Notes: generated from the letters alone by a model not told the origin. A stretch of 64,000 nucleotides of DNA from Acinetobacter halotolerans (GCF_004208515.1 NZ_SGIM01000012.1:36165-100164), one strand, 5' to 3'. Positions 19,039 through 29,952 are shown, numbered from the stretch's first letter. A program made the numbers and translations.

Positions 19039-19833
19039 ATGAGCCATCTTGCAGTCAACTTATCGATGATTTTTACTGAAGTGCCTTTAATCGAACGTTT
19101 TGCTTTGGCACATGCACATGGTTTTCAGCATGTAGAAATTCAATTTCCCTATGAATTAGAAATTTTTGATATCAAAACCCAACTTGACCAATACAACCTC
19201 TCTTTATGTCTTATTAATGCCCCTGCTGGAGACCTGATGCAAGGTGGTAATGGATTGGCAGGTGTTCCCGGATTAGAAACGACATTTTATCAAGCACTTG
19301 AACTTGCGATCAGCTATGCCAATGCATTGAATGTGCCTCGCATAAACATACTCGCAGGCAAACAACCCTTAGATGCCGATTTATTGCCTTGCTTAAACAC
19401 ACTGGCAAGCAATCTTAAGCTCGCATGTCATATGCTCACGGAGCATGATATTGAGCCTGTTTTTGAAATGATCAATGGCACAGATATGCCCCGTTTTTTA
19501 ATACAAAATATTGCCCAAGCGCAAGAAATGTTAGAGGCGGTGAACCATCCTGCACTTAAAATGCAATACGATTGTTATCACATGGCAATGATGGGTGAAG
19601 ATGTTTTAGCGGGTTTACAAGAGAATCTTCATCATATTGGGCATATACAATTTGCTGATTGTCCGAGCCGCCATGAGCCTGACACTGGAAATATTCCTTA
19701 TAAACAAATCTTTGACTGGTTGTTACAAAGTGATTATCAAGGTCTAATTGCCGCCGAATACAGACCAGAAACACATTCAGATCAATCATTTGCATGGAAA
19801 AAGAAATATTTTTCCAATGATGTGAATACATAA
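19039..19833 (+). CDS. hyi: Hydroxypyruvate isomerase
   Basis: A 264-residue xylose-isomerase-like TIM barrel of the Hyi family. It interconverts hydroxypyruvate and tartronate semialdehyde in glyoxylate and glycerate metabolism. Visible motifs are AVNLSMIFTEVP at the N-terminus, QFPYE, INAPAGD, GLAGVPG, EMINGTDMP, MQYDCYHM, HIGHIQFADCPSRHEPDTG and AAEYRPE, which include the metal-binding Glu, Asp, His and Glu. GGAGG nine bases before the ATG decides this start over an ATG four codons earlier. It follows the reductase gene closely; glyoxylate carboligase is not present here. Confidence 0.88.
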   Translation: MSHLAVNLSMIFTEVPLIERFALAHAHGFQHVEIQFPYELEIFDIKTQLDQYNLSLCLINAPAGDLMQGGNGLAGVPGLETTFYQALELAISYANALNVPRINILAGKQPLDADLLPCLNTLASNLKLACHMLTEHDIEPVFEMINGTDMPRFLIQNIAQAQEMLEAVNHPALKMQYDCYHMAMMGEDVLAGLQENLHHIGHIQFADCPSRHEPDTGNIPYKQIFDWLLQSDYQGLIAAEYRPETHSDQSFAWKKKYFSNDVNT

Positions 19834-19914
19834 ACTGTTACTGCTGACGTTTGAATTTTTTTGTTAAAAACGGTATATTTGACAATGAGCAATTGTCAGG
19901 AAAATATACCCTCT

Positions 19915-20313
19915 ATGAATTTAGAACCATCGCCCAGCGCTTCTAATTCTCACGACCTAAAAATCAAAACTTCAAGCACCGATGTACAGGCTTGTTTAAA
20001 AGTCGTACATGAAGCCCTTACTGATGTAAAAGCCAAAGATATTTTAGAACTAGATGTCAGTTCTATTAGCAATGTTGCTGATGCAATTGTTATTGCCAGC
20101 GGCACTTCAACCCGTCATGTTAAAGCCCTCGCGGATAATGTTGCTGATGAAGCACGTAAAGCAGGTTTTCGCCCAATCGGTGTCGAAGGTGAACGAGACG
20201 CTGAATGGATCTTAATTGACCTAGGTTTCGTCGTTGTACACGTCATGCTGCCTACTGCTCGTAAATTCTATGACCTTGAAAGTTTATGGCGCGCTCCTGA
20301 GTCTGTCGCATAA
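19915..20313 (+). CDS. rsfS: Ribosomal silencing factor RsfS
   Basis: RsfS (YbeB/Iojap family) binds uL14 on the 50S subunit and blocks subunit joining during starvation. The conserved core is present: ILELDVSSISNVADAIVIAS, TRHVKALADNV, GVEGERDAEWILIDLGFVVVHVM and FYDLESLW. A short variable N-terminal extension precedes the domain. The frame is open upstream to a TTG at 19861 and an ATG at 19885; the ATG at 19915 gives the most family-like N-terminus but has only a weak AGGA site, so the start is uncertain by up to 18 codons. A strong terminator follows. Confidence 0.92.
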   Translation: MNLEPSPSASNSHDLKIKTSSTDVQACLKVVHEALTDVKAKDILELDVSSISNVADAIVIASGTSTRHVKALADNVADEARKAGFRPIGVEGERDAEWILIDLGFVVVHVMLPTARKFYDLESLWRAPESVA

Positions 20314-20330
20314 ATTTAAGAAGTCAAAAA

Positions 20331-20360
20331 AAACCTGTCATTTTTATGACAGGTTTTTTT
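20331..20360 (+). terminator. Rho-independent terminator after rsfS
   Basis: A perfect 11-bp stem AAACCTGTCAT / ATGACAGGTTT with a 4-base T loop, ending in a run of T. It lies 17 bp after the rsfS stop codon. Confidence 0.92.
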
Positions 20361-20514
20361 TGACTTTGAGTCTTACCAGTTATTTTAATTTCTGCATGCC
20401 CCCCAAAAACAAAATACCTTTTTTAAAACCTGACATGCTAAATTGTCAAATTTAACGTATTATAAAAATGCTTAAACACTCAACCTATAAAAAGTCATAA
20501 CTGGAGTAAACAAA

Positions 20515-21336
20515 GTGAAGATTCTGATTACTGGTGCAAATACGGGTATTGGTTTTTCCACCGCTGAACAATTAGTTAAGCAAGGACAGCACGTTATCTT
20601 AGCCTGTCGCAACCCGCAAAAAGCCCAAGCGGCACAAGACAAACTCCGCGCACTGGATCAAGGTCAAGTCGACTTAGTATCACTTGATTTAAATAGCCTC
20701 GAAAATACACGTAAAGCAGCAGATGAAATTGCCAATCGCTATGGTAGCCTAGATGTTCTAATTAACAATGCTGGACTATTTTCAAAGACCAAACAATTAA
20801 CACAAAATGGTTTTGAGCAACAATTTGGTGTCAATTATCTTGGTCATTTTCTGCTAACGCACAAACTTATTCCAGTTTTACAGCAAGCACCCAAAGCTCG
20901 AATTATCCATCTCGCTTCAATTGCACATTGGGCTGGATCAATCAAACCTAATAAATTTCGTGCCGAGGGTTTCTACAACCCATTGTTCTATTATGGTCAG
21001 TCTAAACTTGCCAACTTACTATTCAGTAATGCATTAGCCGAGCAGATGGCAGATAGTACCATTAGCAACAACGCCCTACACCCAGGTGGTGTCGCTTCTG
21101 ACATTTATCGCGATTTGCCGAAACCCATTTATGAAGTAATGAAAATTGGTTTAGTACCCACTTCTGTTCCAGCCAAACTCATTACTCAAATGGCGATAGG
21201 CGATGAATGGGAAAACCGTAATGGAGACTATGTCAGTGCACACATGCCAGATTGGCGTTCACCTCATGCTAAAAACCAGCAACTTGCCCGTGACCTGTAT
21301 GCGCAATCGATGAGCCTTGTAGAAAAGTATCTTTAA
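20515..21336 (+). CDS. SDR oxidoreductase, retinol-dehydrogenase-like
   Basis: A 273-residue SDR of the extended retinol dehydrogenase/WW-domain oxidoreductase type. TGANTGIG sits near residue 7, CRNPQKA gives NADP preference, NNAG is at about residue 89, the catalytic Ser is in HLASIAH and the Tyr/Lys pair is in YGQSKLANLLFSNAL. Translation starts at GTG: GGAG lies eight bases before it and no ATG fits better. Physiological substrate unknown. It is monocistronic, bounded by terminators on both sides. Confidence 0.88.
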   Translation: MKILITGANTGIGFSTAEQLVKQGQHVILACRNPQKAQAAQDKLRALDQGQVDLVSLDLNSLENTRKAADEIANRYGSLDVLINNAGLFSKTKQLTQNGFEQQFGVNYLGHFLLTHKLIPVLQQAPKARIIHLASIAHWAGSIKPNKFRAEGFYNPLFYYGQSKLANLLFSNALAEQMADSTISNNALHPGGVASDIYRDLPKPIYEVMKIGLVPTSVPAKLITQMAIGDEWENRNGDYVSAHMPDWRSPHAKNQQLARDLYAQSMSLVEKYL

Positions 21337-21352
21337 TCAAAAAACAGCAATA

Positions 21353-21376
21353 AAAAAGCCACCCGAAGGTGGCTTT
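21353..21376. terminator. Bidirectional terminator between SDR gene and pntB
   Basis: Stem AAAGCCACC / GGTGGCTTT with loop CGAA, preceded by an A-run. It can terminate the rightward SDR transcript and the leftward pnt operon, whose last gene ends about 20 bp away. Confidence 0.88.
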
Positions 21377-21398
21377 TACAATCTTGATTTAGGTCAGA

Positions 21399-22865
21399 TT
21401 AGTGACCACCACCATTGATTGCTTTAGTCATGTCTTCAACCACTTTCTTCGCATCACCAAAGACCATCATGGTTTTTTCATTGTAGAACAAGTCATTATC
21501 TAGACCAGCATAACCTGTTGCCATAGAACGCTTGATCACCATAATCGTACGAGCTTTGTGTGCTTCAAGAATCGGCATACCGTAAATCGGTGATGTCGGA
21601 TCATCTTTCGCCGCAGGGTTAACTACGTCATTTGCACCGATAACAAGAACAACATCAGTTGCAGGGAAGTCTGAGTTAATCTCATCCATCTCTAAGATGT
21701 CTTCATACGCAACATCAGCTTCAGCTAACAATACGTTCATGTGACCAGGCATACGACCAGCAACTGGGTGAATCGCAAAACGAACTTTTACACCTTGTTC
21801 TTTTAAGATTTCACACAATTCTTTAACTGCATTCTGTGCACGACCTTGCGCCATACCATAACCCGGCACGATCACAACGCTGTCCGCATTTGACATCAAG
21901 AAGCCAGCATCATCAGCAGAACCAGAACGATAGTTACGTTGTACTTGCTCACCTTTGTCAACTGCAACTGCTGCGCCACCCATTGCACCACCAAATAATA
22001 CATTGATGATAGAACGGTTCATCGCCTTACACATGATGTAAGAAAGAATCGCACCAGAAGAACCAACAAGCGAACCTGCAACGATCAACATATTGTTTTC
22101 AAGTGTGAAACCAATACCTGCTGCCGCCCAACCAGAGAATGAGTTCAGTAACGATACCACAACTGGCATATCACCACCGCCGACTGGCGCAATCCACATC
22201 CAACCAAATGCCAAAGCAAATGCAGTCATGATGTAAAATGCAGTCAAGCTATCTGTAGCGAAGTACACACCACCGAAAACTAACATCGTGATAAATAACA
22301 AAGCTTGTAGTGGTTTTACCCATGCACCTGAAATGGTTTTCGCCCATTTCTTTGCTGCGAGTTTGCCGTAAGCAAATACAGATGCTGTAAAAGTAATCGC
22401 ACCAATAAAACAGCCCACGAACAATTCAAAACGATAGGTACTGCTAAAGCCAGTAAATGCTGTATAGCCTTCAGCCAACATCGCTTCATTCACAGAAGTC
22501 AATTGTGCTGCATCAAACTGACCAAAATGAGCCGCTTTTAATACAGTCGCAATCGCAATCAATACTGCTGCTAAACCGACCAATGAGTGCATCAATGCAA
22601 CCATTTCAGGCATTTGCGTCATTGGTACTGCGCGCGCTTTGGTAATCCCGATCGCTGCACCAGCAACCATTGCCAAACCGATCATCCAAACCACTGGACC
22701 TTCAGCCACAAAGAATGTCGTTGCAACCGCGATTGCCATCGCAATCATACCGTAACGGCTACCCGCAATCGCTGTCTTAGGACCTGACAAACCACGTAAA
22801 GTTAAGATAAAGAGGACAGCACCAATCAGGTAGAACCAATCCGCATAGTCTCGAATAAATTCCAT
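21399..22865 (-). CDS. pntB: NAD(P) transhydrogenase subunit beta
   Basis: PntB (488 residues) has a long N-terminal series of membrane helices (proton channel, domain II) and a soluble C-terminal NADP(H)-binding domain III. Domain III is recognisable by VIVPGYGMAQGRAQNAVKEL, HPVAGRMPGHMNVLLAEA, VVLVIGANDVVNPAAKDD, GMPIL and MATGYAGLDNDLF. A GTG one codon upstream is possible, but GAGGG six bases before the ATG favours this start, which overlaps the preceding stop as TGATG. It forms the proton-translocating transhydrogenase with the two alpha-subunit genes. Confidence 0.95.
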   Translation of the reverse strand: MEFIRDYADWFYLIGAVLFILTLRGLSGPKTAIAGSRYGMIAMAIAVATTFFVAEGPVVWMIGLAMVAGAAIGITKARAVPMTQMPEMVALMHSLVGLAAVLIAIATVLKAAHFGQFDAAQLTSVNEAMLAEGYTAFTGFSSTYRFELFVGCFIGAITFTASVFAYGKLAAKKWAKTISGAWVKPLQALLFITMLVFGGVYFATDSLTAFYIMTAFALAFGWMWIAPVGGGDMPVVVSLLNSFSGWAAAGIGFTLENNMLIVAGSLVGSSGAILSYIMCKAMNRSIINVLFGGAMGGAAVAVDKGEQVQRNYRSGSADDAGFLMSNADSVVIVPGYGMAQGRAQNAVKELCEILKEQGVKVRFAIHPVAGRMPGHMNVLLAEADVAYEDILEMDEINSDFPATDVVLVIGANDVVNPAAKDDPTSPIYGMPILEAHKARTIMVIKRSMATGYAGLDNDLFYNEKTMMVFGDAKKVVEDMTKAINGGGH

Positions 22866-23191
22866 CACACGCCCTCTTTTTTCTTTTGCTTAGGTTTGAA
22901 CATTTCAAGCATGCGCGCCGTTACAGCGAAACCACCGAAAATGTTAATACTTGCAAGGAACACAGCGATTGCACCTAAAATGCTAATCGGGTTAATGGTC
23001 TCAAAATAAACCGAACCCTCAATCCCAATAAATGGCAAACCGACGGTTTGAATCATTGCACCAACAACAATAATTGAAGACAATGCGTTTGTTACAGCCA
23101 TCAATGGCGTATGTAACGCTGGCGTTACACCCCAAACAACGTAATAACCTACGAAGATGGCAAGGACGAAAATTGTAATCGTTTCAACCAT
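22865..23191 (-). CDS. pntAb: NAD(P) transhydrogenase subunit alpha, part 2 (membrane)
   Basis: A 108-residue membrane polypeptide with three to four helices. It corresponds to the C-terminal membrane part of E. coli PntA, so here the alpha subunit is split in two, as in Rhodospirillum and many gammaproteobacteria. Conserved pieces are [20 protein letters not shown] and SSIIVVGAM. It ends in a basic tail ([10 protein letters not shown]). Overlapping stop and start codons couple it to pntB. Confidence 0.93.
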   Translation of the reverse strand: MVETITIFVLAIFVGYYVVWGVTPALHTPLMAVTNALSSIIVVGAMIQTVGLPFIGIEGSVYFETINPISILGAIAVFLASINIFGGFAVTARMLEMFKPKQKKKEGV

Positions 23192-23202
23192 GAGAACTCT
23201 CC

Positions 23203-24330
23203 TTAACCACGCTTGAGCAGTACTTGACCGCCATGTGTCACGAGTAACGCTTTTTGGATTTCATCTTCTTGATTGATCGCAAAGGCTTTGTCTTTGTCAA
23301 ACAATGTCTCAAGGAAGTTAAATACGTTACGTGCATACAATGCAGATGCTTCAGTTGCAACTGTGCCCGGAATATTTGGGATGCCCAAAATTTTCACGCC
23401 ATTTTCAGTTGTTACTGTTTCGCCTTCTTTAGAACCTTCAACGTTACCACCCGTTTCAACTGCCATATCTAAAATGACAGAACCCGGTTTCATTTTGGCA
23501 ACGGTTTCAGCTTTAATTAAACGCGGCGCATTACGACCAGGAAGCAAAGCAGTTGTGATCACGATATCTGCATTTGATACCGCTTTATCCACAATCGCAG
23601 CTTGATCTTGAATGTATTGCTCACCCGGCATCCAACCATAACCATTCTTGGCAGCGTCGGCAGCTTTTTGCTTTTCTTCATCAGACATCGGTACGTCTAA
23701 CCATTTACCACCTAAAGACTCAACTTGCTCTTTAGCGGTTGGACGTAAATCAGTCGCTTCAACGATTGCACCCAAACGTTTTGCAGTCGCAATCGCTTGA
23801 AGACCCGCAACACCAACACCCATGATCACAACACGCGCAGGTTTTACAGTACCCGCAGCCGTCATTAACATCGGGAACATACGTTGATATTCAGCCGCAG
23901 CCAACAATACAGATTTATAACCTGCCAAGTTTGCTTGAGAAGAAAGTACATCCATGTTTTGTGCACGTGAAAGTGTACGTGGAAGTAACTCTAAAGCAAA
24001 AGCAGACACTTGCTGAGCAGCAAATTGATCTAATTCTGAATTTCGGTAAGGGTCAAACATTGCAATAACAGCCGTATTCGCCGCAAGTTTTTGAATTTCG
24101 TTACCACTTGGGGCACGTACTTTCAAAATAATTTGGCTACCTGTATATGCATCATCCGTAATGGCTGCGCCAACTTGTTCATAAGCACTGTCAATATACG
24201 CAGCTTTAACACCAGCGCCACGTTCAATAACAACGCTATGACCTGCGTTAATCAACTTCTTCACTGTCTCTGGTGTTGCAGCAACACGACTTTCACCGAC
24301 GACAGTTTCGGTTGGGATTCCGATCTGCAT
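23203..24330 (-). CDS. pntAa: NAD(P) transhydrogenase subunit alpha, part 1 (NAD-binding)
   Basis: A 375-residue soluble domain I with two alanine-dehydrogenase-like lobes that bind NAD(H). Motifs: [20 protein letters not shown] at the N-terminus, [30 protein letters not shown] (Rossmann), [17 protein letters not shown], and the RNAPRLI and [16 protein letters not shown] regions. It leads the pntAa-pntAb-pntB operon, which uses the proton gradient to reduce NADP+ with NADH. The 5' leader carries a hairpin. Confidence 0.95.
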   Translation of the reverse strand: MQIGIPTETVVGESRVAATPETVKKLINAGHSVVIERGAGVKAAYIDSAYEQVGAAITDDAYTGSQIILKVRAPSGNEIQKLAANTAVIAMFDPYRNSELDQFAAQQVSAFALELLPRTLSRAQNMDVLSSQANLAGYKSVLLAAAEYQRMFPMLMTAAGTVKPARVVIMGVGVAGLQAIATAKRLGAIVEATDLRPTAKEQVESLGGKWLDVPMSDEEKQKAADAAKNGYGWMPGEQYIQDQAAIVDKAVSNADIVITTALLPGRNAPRLIKAETVAKMKPGSVILDMAVETGGNVEGSKEGETVTTENGVKILGIPNIPGTVATEASALYARNVFNFLETLFDKDKAFAINQEDEIQKALLVTHGGQVLLKRG

Positions 24331-25030
24331 GAGCGTTCCTCAAGCTAGTTTTTCTTAAGTAAACATCGCGAATCGCAATGTTTCCCCCAGGAGTATTCTT
24401 TGTAGAGACTTAGGATTTTAATGGAACTTTTTTAAAATTCCACCCAATATTTATTTAATAAATACCTATATTTTGAACTGATGATTCATATTAATGTTTA
24501 AAACTTGTATGATCAGTATGTTTGATTTTTATAATGCAAACCTACTTTTCTATACTGTTAAAGATGAAATGACACTCTCATCCACATAAATATGCTCATT
24601 TCTACCCTTTGTATCGTATGAGTGATTGAATAGCAAAGCGATATTTATTCAAATAAATCCACATCACAGTTTTCACCATTGATAAACCTCGTTCAAATGC
24701 GTTACATATCAACGGCACTCAAGTTAGGCTTCTATAGATTTACTGCTTGAATCGGCATCATAAGCATGCGATGAGTTTGGTGGATTGGCTTATTTGAACT
24801 TTTATCGTTTTTTTCGGCTACTTTTATCAATTGTCTTGCTCACATGAATTCACCGTGATTGACTGAATCGAAATTTCAACCCACCTAGAACAGAAATGCT
24901 GTTTAAATAATAAACATTATTAAAAAAGAAATGTAAAAACCCAGCTTGGCATTTTCTCAAGTGATATTTGTTTAATTTTTAGCAGTAAAATTTAGCATAT
25001 TGCACAATATTGGTGCAATTATTAAGCAAA
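24331..25030. other. 700-bp intergenic region between pntAa and soxR
   Basis: No coding-like frame, tRNA or mobile-element end was seen. Two dyads stand out. AAACATCGCG-AAT-CGCAATGTTT (24361-24383) lies in the pnt leader, 30 bp before the start codon, and forms a stem of about ten pairs. ATTGCAC-N7-GTGCAAT (about 24999-25020) lies just past the soxR stop and may be a weak terminator. The rest is AT-rich and unexplained, and unusually long for this compact chromosome. Confidence 0.5.
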
Positions 25031-25516
25031 CTAATCTATCTCATCATTTTTTTGGCTGAGTAAAAATAAAATTTCCTGAAAATGAGCACCCATTGCCTCT
25101 TTTGCTAAACAATCATCAGGGTTTCTTAAAGGACATTGCTCCAAAGACAGGCAACCACAACCGATACATTGATCGAGTTGTTGCCGTAATTGCAATAACA
25201 TCATGATTTGCTGATCAAGTTGCTGTTGCCATTGTTGAGACATGGTCTGCCAGTCTCGTTTAGTTGCCACTTGTTGTTTAGGTAGAGAAGCAAAGGTCTC
25301 TTTAATTTGCTGCAAACGAATTCCCACCTGTTGTGCCGCCTTAACAATCGCAATTCTTCTCAGCATGGCACGTTGATAACGGCGTTGGTTACCCGCGGTT
25401 CGCACACCCCATATCAGTTCTTTTTCCTCATAAAAGCGGATGGTTGCAACACTAACACCACTTCGTTTTGCAAGCTCACCAATCGTGAGCCAAGCCTGTA
25501 ATTGTTCTTGTTCCAA
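25031..25516 (-). CDS. soxR: Redox-sensitive MerR-family activator SoxR
   Basis: A 161-residue MerR-family regulator. The N-terminal winged helix (LTIGELAKRSGVSVATIRFY, then RRYQRAMLRRI) is followed by a Gln-rich dimerisation helix and the SoxR-specific [2Fe-2S] ligands in CIGCGCLSLEQC (C-x2-C-x-C-x5-C). Oxidation of the cluster by redox-cycling compounds activates transcription. It is divergent from a RidA/MFS pair with a SoxR box in the 71-bp gap. No soxS is present, which fits the non-enteric layout in which SoxR directly controls transporters and redox enzymes. Confidence 0.93.
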   Translation of the reverse strand: MEQEQLQAWLTIGELAKRSGVSVATIRFYEEKELIWGVRTAGNQRRYQRAMLRRIAIVKAAQQVGIRLQQIKETFASLPKQQVATKRDWQTMSQQWQQQLDQQIMMLLQLRQQLDQCIGCGCLSLEQCPLRNPDDCLAKEAMGAHFQEILFLLSQKNDEID

Positions 25517-25523
25517 AATATGC

Positions 25524-25554
25524 TTGACCTCTAGTTAACTTGAGCTTTGATACT
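25524..25554 (+). promoter_or_regulatory. SoxR box inside a 19-bp-spacer promoter
   Basis: The dyad CCTCTAGTTAACTTGAGC at 25528-25545 matches the E. coli soxS operator, recalled as CCTCAAGTTAACTTGAGG, at 16 of 18 positions. It lies between TTGACC (-35, 25524-25529) and GATACT (-10, 25549-25554). The 19-bp spacer is the over-long spacing typical of MerR/SoxR-activated promoters. The promoter points to the RidA/MFS genes. Confidence 0.85.
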
Positions 25555-25587
25555 AACATAACTCAGTTTTCAGAACGGTGTTTTCCA

Positions 25588-26007
25588 ATGAATAAAGCAA
25601 ATACGCAAGCATTTAAAATAATCAATCCAGATGAGTTGTATGACCCACGTGTCAATGGATATAGCCATGTCAGCATCGTACAGCCCAATATGCGTACCAT
25701 TCATATTGCAGGTCAAGGCGGTGAAAATAAAAATGGTGAACTGTCACAAGATTTTGACCAACAGGTACAACAAGTCTTTTATAATATCCAACATGCTTTA
25801 ACTTCAGCTCAAGCGCAACTTCAAGATATTGCGGTATTACGTATTCTGGTTGTGGATCACGATGCTGAGAAACTTCAAAAATTGACTCATATCATGCAGC
25901 ATTTGTGGAAAAATCATGTTTTTCCAGTATGCACACTTATCCCTGTGCCATGTTTAGCATTAAAAGACATGCAAATCGAAATTGAAGCAACTGCATATAC
26001 CGCTTAA
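25588..26007 (+). CDS. RidA/YjgF/UK114 family protein
   Basis: A 139-residue RidA-fold protein. Visible are the VSIVQPNMRTIHIAGQGG strand and the DFDQQVQQVFYNIQHALTSA helix. The C-terminal PVCTLIPVPCLALKDMQIEIEATA segment has the PxxT-I and P-L family features, but the usual active-site Arg of canonical RidA (TRxxV) is not evident: the equivalent segment reads PVCTLIPV. It may belong to a non-canonical Rid subgroup rather than being a classical enamine deaminase. The start is ATG at 25588; the frame is open 16 codons upstream, into the promoter. First gene after the SoxR box. Confidence 0.85.
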   Translation: MNKANTQAFKIINPDELYDPRVNGYSHVSIVQPNMRTIHIAGQGGENKNGELSQDFDQQVQQVFYNIQHALTSAQAQLQDIAVLRILVVDHDAEKLQKLTHIMQHLWKNHVFPVCTLIPVPCLALKDMQIEIEATAYTA

Positions 26008-26026
26008 ACCCGTTATAGAGAGAATT

Positions 26027-27214
26027 ATGTCTGCTCCCCAAGATATTAGTCAAAATAAAGCCCTACTCTGGTTTATGGCTGTGGCATGTGGTTTGTGTGC
26101 AGGTGCAAACTATTATAGTCAACCGTTAATCCATTCGATTCAGCAATATTTTGCAGTGACAGAGGGTCAAGCGGCCCTCACTGTCACATTTGCACAGATT
26201 TCCTATGCATTAGGCTTACTCTTTATTGTACCAATGGGCGATGTGGTCAATAAAACTAAGTTCATTCCCCTGCTCATGTGTTTTTGTGCGGTTGGCTTAT
26301 TTATTAGTGCTTTCTCGGTGAATTTGCCGATGTTATGGCTTGGAACAATCTTAGCTGGTTTATTCTCAGTTGCTGCACAAATCCTGATTCCATTGGCAAC
26401 CATGACCGTACAACCTGAAAAAACAGGCGAAGTGGTTGGCTTCCTAATGAGTGGGTTGTTAGTTGGGATTCTACTATCGACCAGTTTGGCAGGGTTATTC
26501 TCCAATTTATTTCACTGGAAGATGATCTATGCAGTCAGTGGGGTATTAATGTTGATATTGGCTTATGCCCTGAAAAGTCGCTTGCCGTATGTGATGCGGA
26601 TGAAAATGAATTATGGTCAAGTGTTTGCATCCATGGCACAACTACTAAAACAAGAAAAACGACTCTTATTACGTGCACTTTCGGGTGGATTTGCATTTGC
26701 AGCCGTCAGTATTTTGTTCTCTACCATCGCTTTACTTTTGGCTTCCGCACATCACCTGTCTGATCTACTGATCGGCATGGTTGGATTGGTCGGTATCTTT
26801 GGTGCATTATCGACACAATATATCGGTAAATATGCAGATCGAGGTTATACCCAGCAATTGACATGGATGGGCTGTGGTTTATTTATTGTGAGTTGGATCT
26901 GCTTCTATTATGGTCAGACTTATTTATTCAGTTATATTCTTGGCTTCGCGCTGATCCAATTGGCTCTAGCACTCGTTCACACCAGTAATCAAAGCATTAT
27001 TTTCCGTTTACGCCCTGATGCCAAGTCACGTATCAATGCAATCTATATGACCACCTATTTTATTGGCGGCGCTTGTGGATCTGCATTGGGAATTTTCTCA
27101 TGGAATCATGGAGGCTGGAGCATGACTTGCTTGGTGGGTCTCAGTTTGGTTTTCGCTTGTATGTTCTTTAGTTTCTTGGATAAGCTGGTTTCATCCAAAA
27201 CTATCTCCCCCTAA
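26027..27214 (+). CDS. MFS transporter, putative SoxR-controlled efflux pump
   Basis: A 395-residue major facilitator protein with about 12 predicted helices. The N-terminal GANYYSQPLI segment and the GDVVNKTKFIPLL loop (an A-type motif) resemble the YgaY/DHA1-like efflux group. AGAGA four bases before ATG 26027 supports this start over an upstream in-frame ATG that overlaps the RidA gene. It follows the RidA gene by 19 bp, so both should respond to SoxR; export of redox-active or toxic compounds is inferred from that. Confidence 0.85.
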   Translation: MSAPQDISQNKALLWFMAVACGLCAGANYYSQPLIHSIQQYFAVTEGQAALTVTFAQISYALGLLFIVPMGDVVNKTKFIPLLMCFCAVGLFISAFSVNLPMLWLGTILAGLFSVAAQILIPLATMTVQPEKTGEVVGFLMSGLLVGILLSTSLAGLFSNLFHWKMIYAVSGVLMLILAYALKSRLPYVMRMKMNYGQVFASMAQLLKQEKRLLLRALSGGFAFAAVSILFSTIALLLASAHHLSDLLIGMVGLVGIFGALSTQYIGKYADRGYTQQLTWMGCGLFIVSWICFYYGQTYLFSYILGFALIQLALALVHTSNQSIIFRLRPDAKSRINAIYMTTYFIGGACGSALGIFSWNHGGWSMTCLVGLSLVFACMFFSFLDKLVSSKTISP

Positions 27215-27221
27215 ACGAAAA

Positions 27222-27249
27222 ATGCCAAGAAGAATCATCTTCTTGGCAT
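27222..27249 (-). terminator. Terminator after ectD (converging with MFS gene)
   Basis: A 12-bp stem ATGCCAAGAAGA / TCTTCTTGGCAT with a 4-base loop. The T-run lies on the minus strand side, so it mainly serves ectABCD, though the hairpin is shared with the converging MFS gene. Confidence 0.85.
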
Positions 27250-27266
27250 CTATATAAGGATAGCGT

Positions 27267-28172
27267 TTAAAGTCTTAAGTTATTCGGCTCGATCGCAACA
27301 ATATCCTCTCGCGCCGCAATAAATTCAGGTCGGGGTTTAAGCCCACCTAATGGCTGCTGTAATTGATTGTCGATACTATTATAGACAAAGAAAATATTAC
27401 TGCGTGGGAATGGGGTAATGTTACTGTTTGAACCATGCATTAAATTGCAGTCAAAGAATACAACACTACCCGCCAACCCTGTACACGAATGTATTCCGCC
27501 CATATCGGCCAAATAGCGCAATAAGCTACCATCGGGTACACCATACTCTTGCTTTTTGAGCGACTTTTTATAGTGCTCATCAGGGGTCTCACCCTGACAA
27601 GAAATATAGTGTTGATGTGAACCAGGGATCACCAAAAGTGGCCCGTTGTGATCATCATTATCCGTTAGTAAAATCGAGCAACTTAAAGCACGCATTCTCG
27701 GCATGCCATCTTCACTATGCCATGTCTCAAAGTCGGAGTGCCAAAAAAACTCTTTGCCATGCAAACCCGGTTTATAGTTAATACGCGACTGATGTATATA
27801 AACATCGCTTCCCAGTAATGATCGAGCGATGTTTAATACACGTTCATCAGAGACTAGATTTTTAAACACATCATTTAAACGGTGTACATTAAAAATCGAA
27901 CGCACTTCTTGGCTTTCACGCTCAATAATCGCTTCAGGGCGTTGTTGAACGGCGAAATCTTGGCGCATTTGATGCAACTCATTCAGTAGATGTTGTACTT
28001 CATCTTGACTAAATAATTGATCAACTTGCAAAAAGCCATTTTTTGCATAATCTTGTTTTTGCTGTTCGGTTGCACCTTGAACGACATCTTGCTGATAAAC
28101 CACTGGATCTGCACGCGAAATGATTGCAGCGGCATCACTTCTTCGAGTCAGGTAAGGGTTACTCATTTGCAC
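27267..28172 (-). CDS. ectD: Ectoine hydroxylase EctD
   Basis: A 301-residue Fe(II)/2-oxoglutarate dioxygenase of the PhyH superfamily that converts ectoine to 5-hydroxyectoine. The iron ligands are recognisable in FFWHSDFETWH (HxD) and in the distal His of DCNLMHGSN. The EctD segments YIHQSRINYKPGLHGKEF and GPLLVIPGSH are present. GTG is taken as the start because GGAGGT lies six bases before it; an ATG two codons later has longer spacing. It is the last gene of the ect operon, two bases after ectC. Confidence 0.95.
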   Translation of the reverse strand: MQMSNPYLTRRSDAAAIISRADPVVYQQDVVQGATEQQKQDYAKNGFLQVDQLFSQDEVQHLLNELHQMRQDFAVQQRPEAIIERESQEVRSIFNVHRLNDVFKNLVSDERVLNIARSLLGSDVYIHQSRINYKPGLHGKEFFWHSDFETWHSEDGMPRMRALSCSILLTDNDDHNGPLLVIPGSHQHYISCQGETPDEHYKKSLKKQEYGVPDGSLLRYLADMGGIHSCTGLAGSVVFFDCNLMHGSNSNITPFPRSNIFFVYNSIDNQLQQPLGGLKPRPEFIAAREDIVAIEPNNLRL

Positions 28173-28174
28173 GA

Positions 28175-29922
<1,748 letters not shown>

Positions 29923-29952
29923 TTAAAAAGGAATAAATGTCTTAAATACTAC

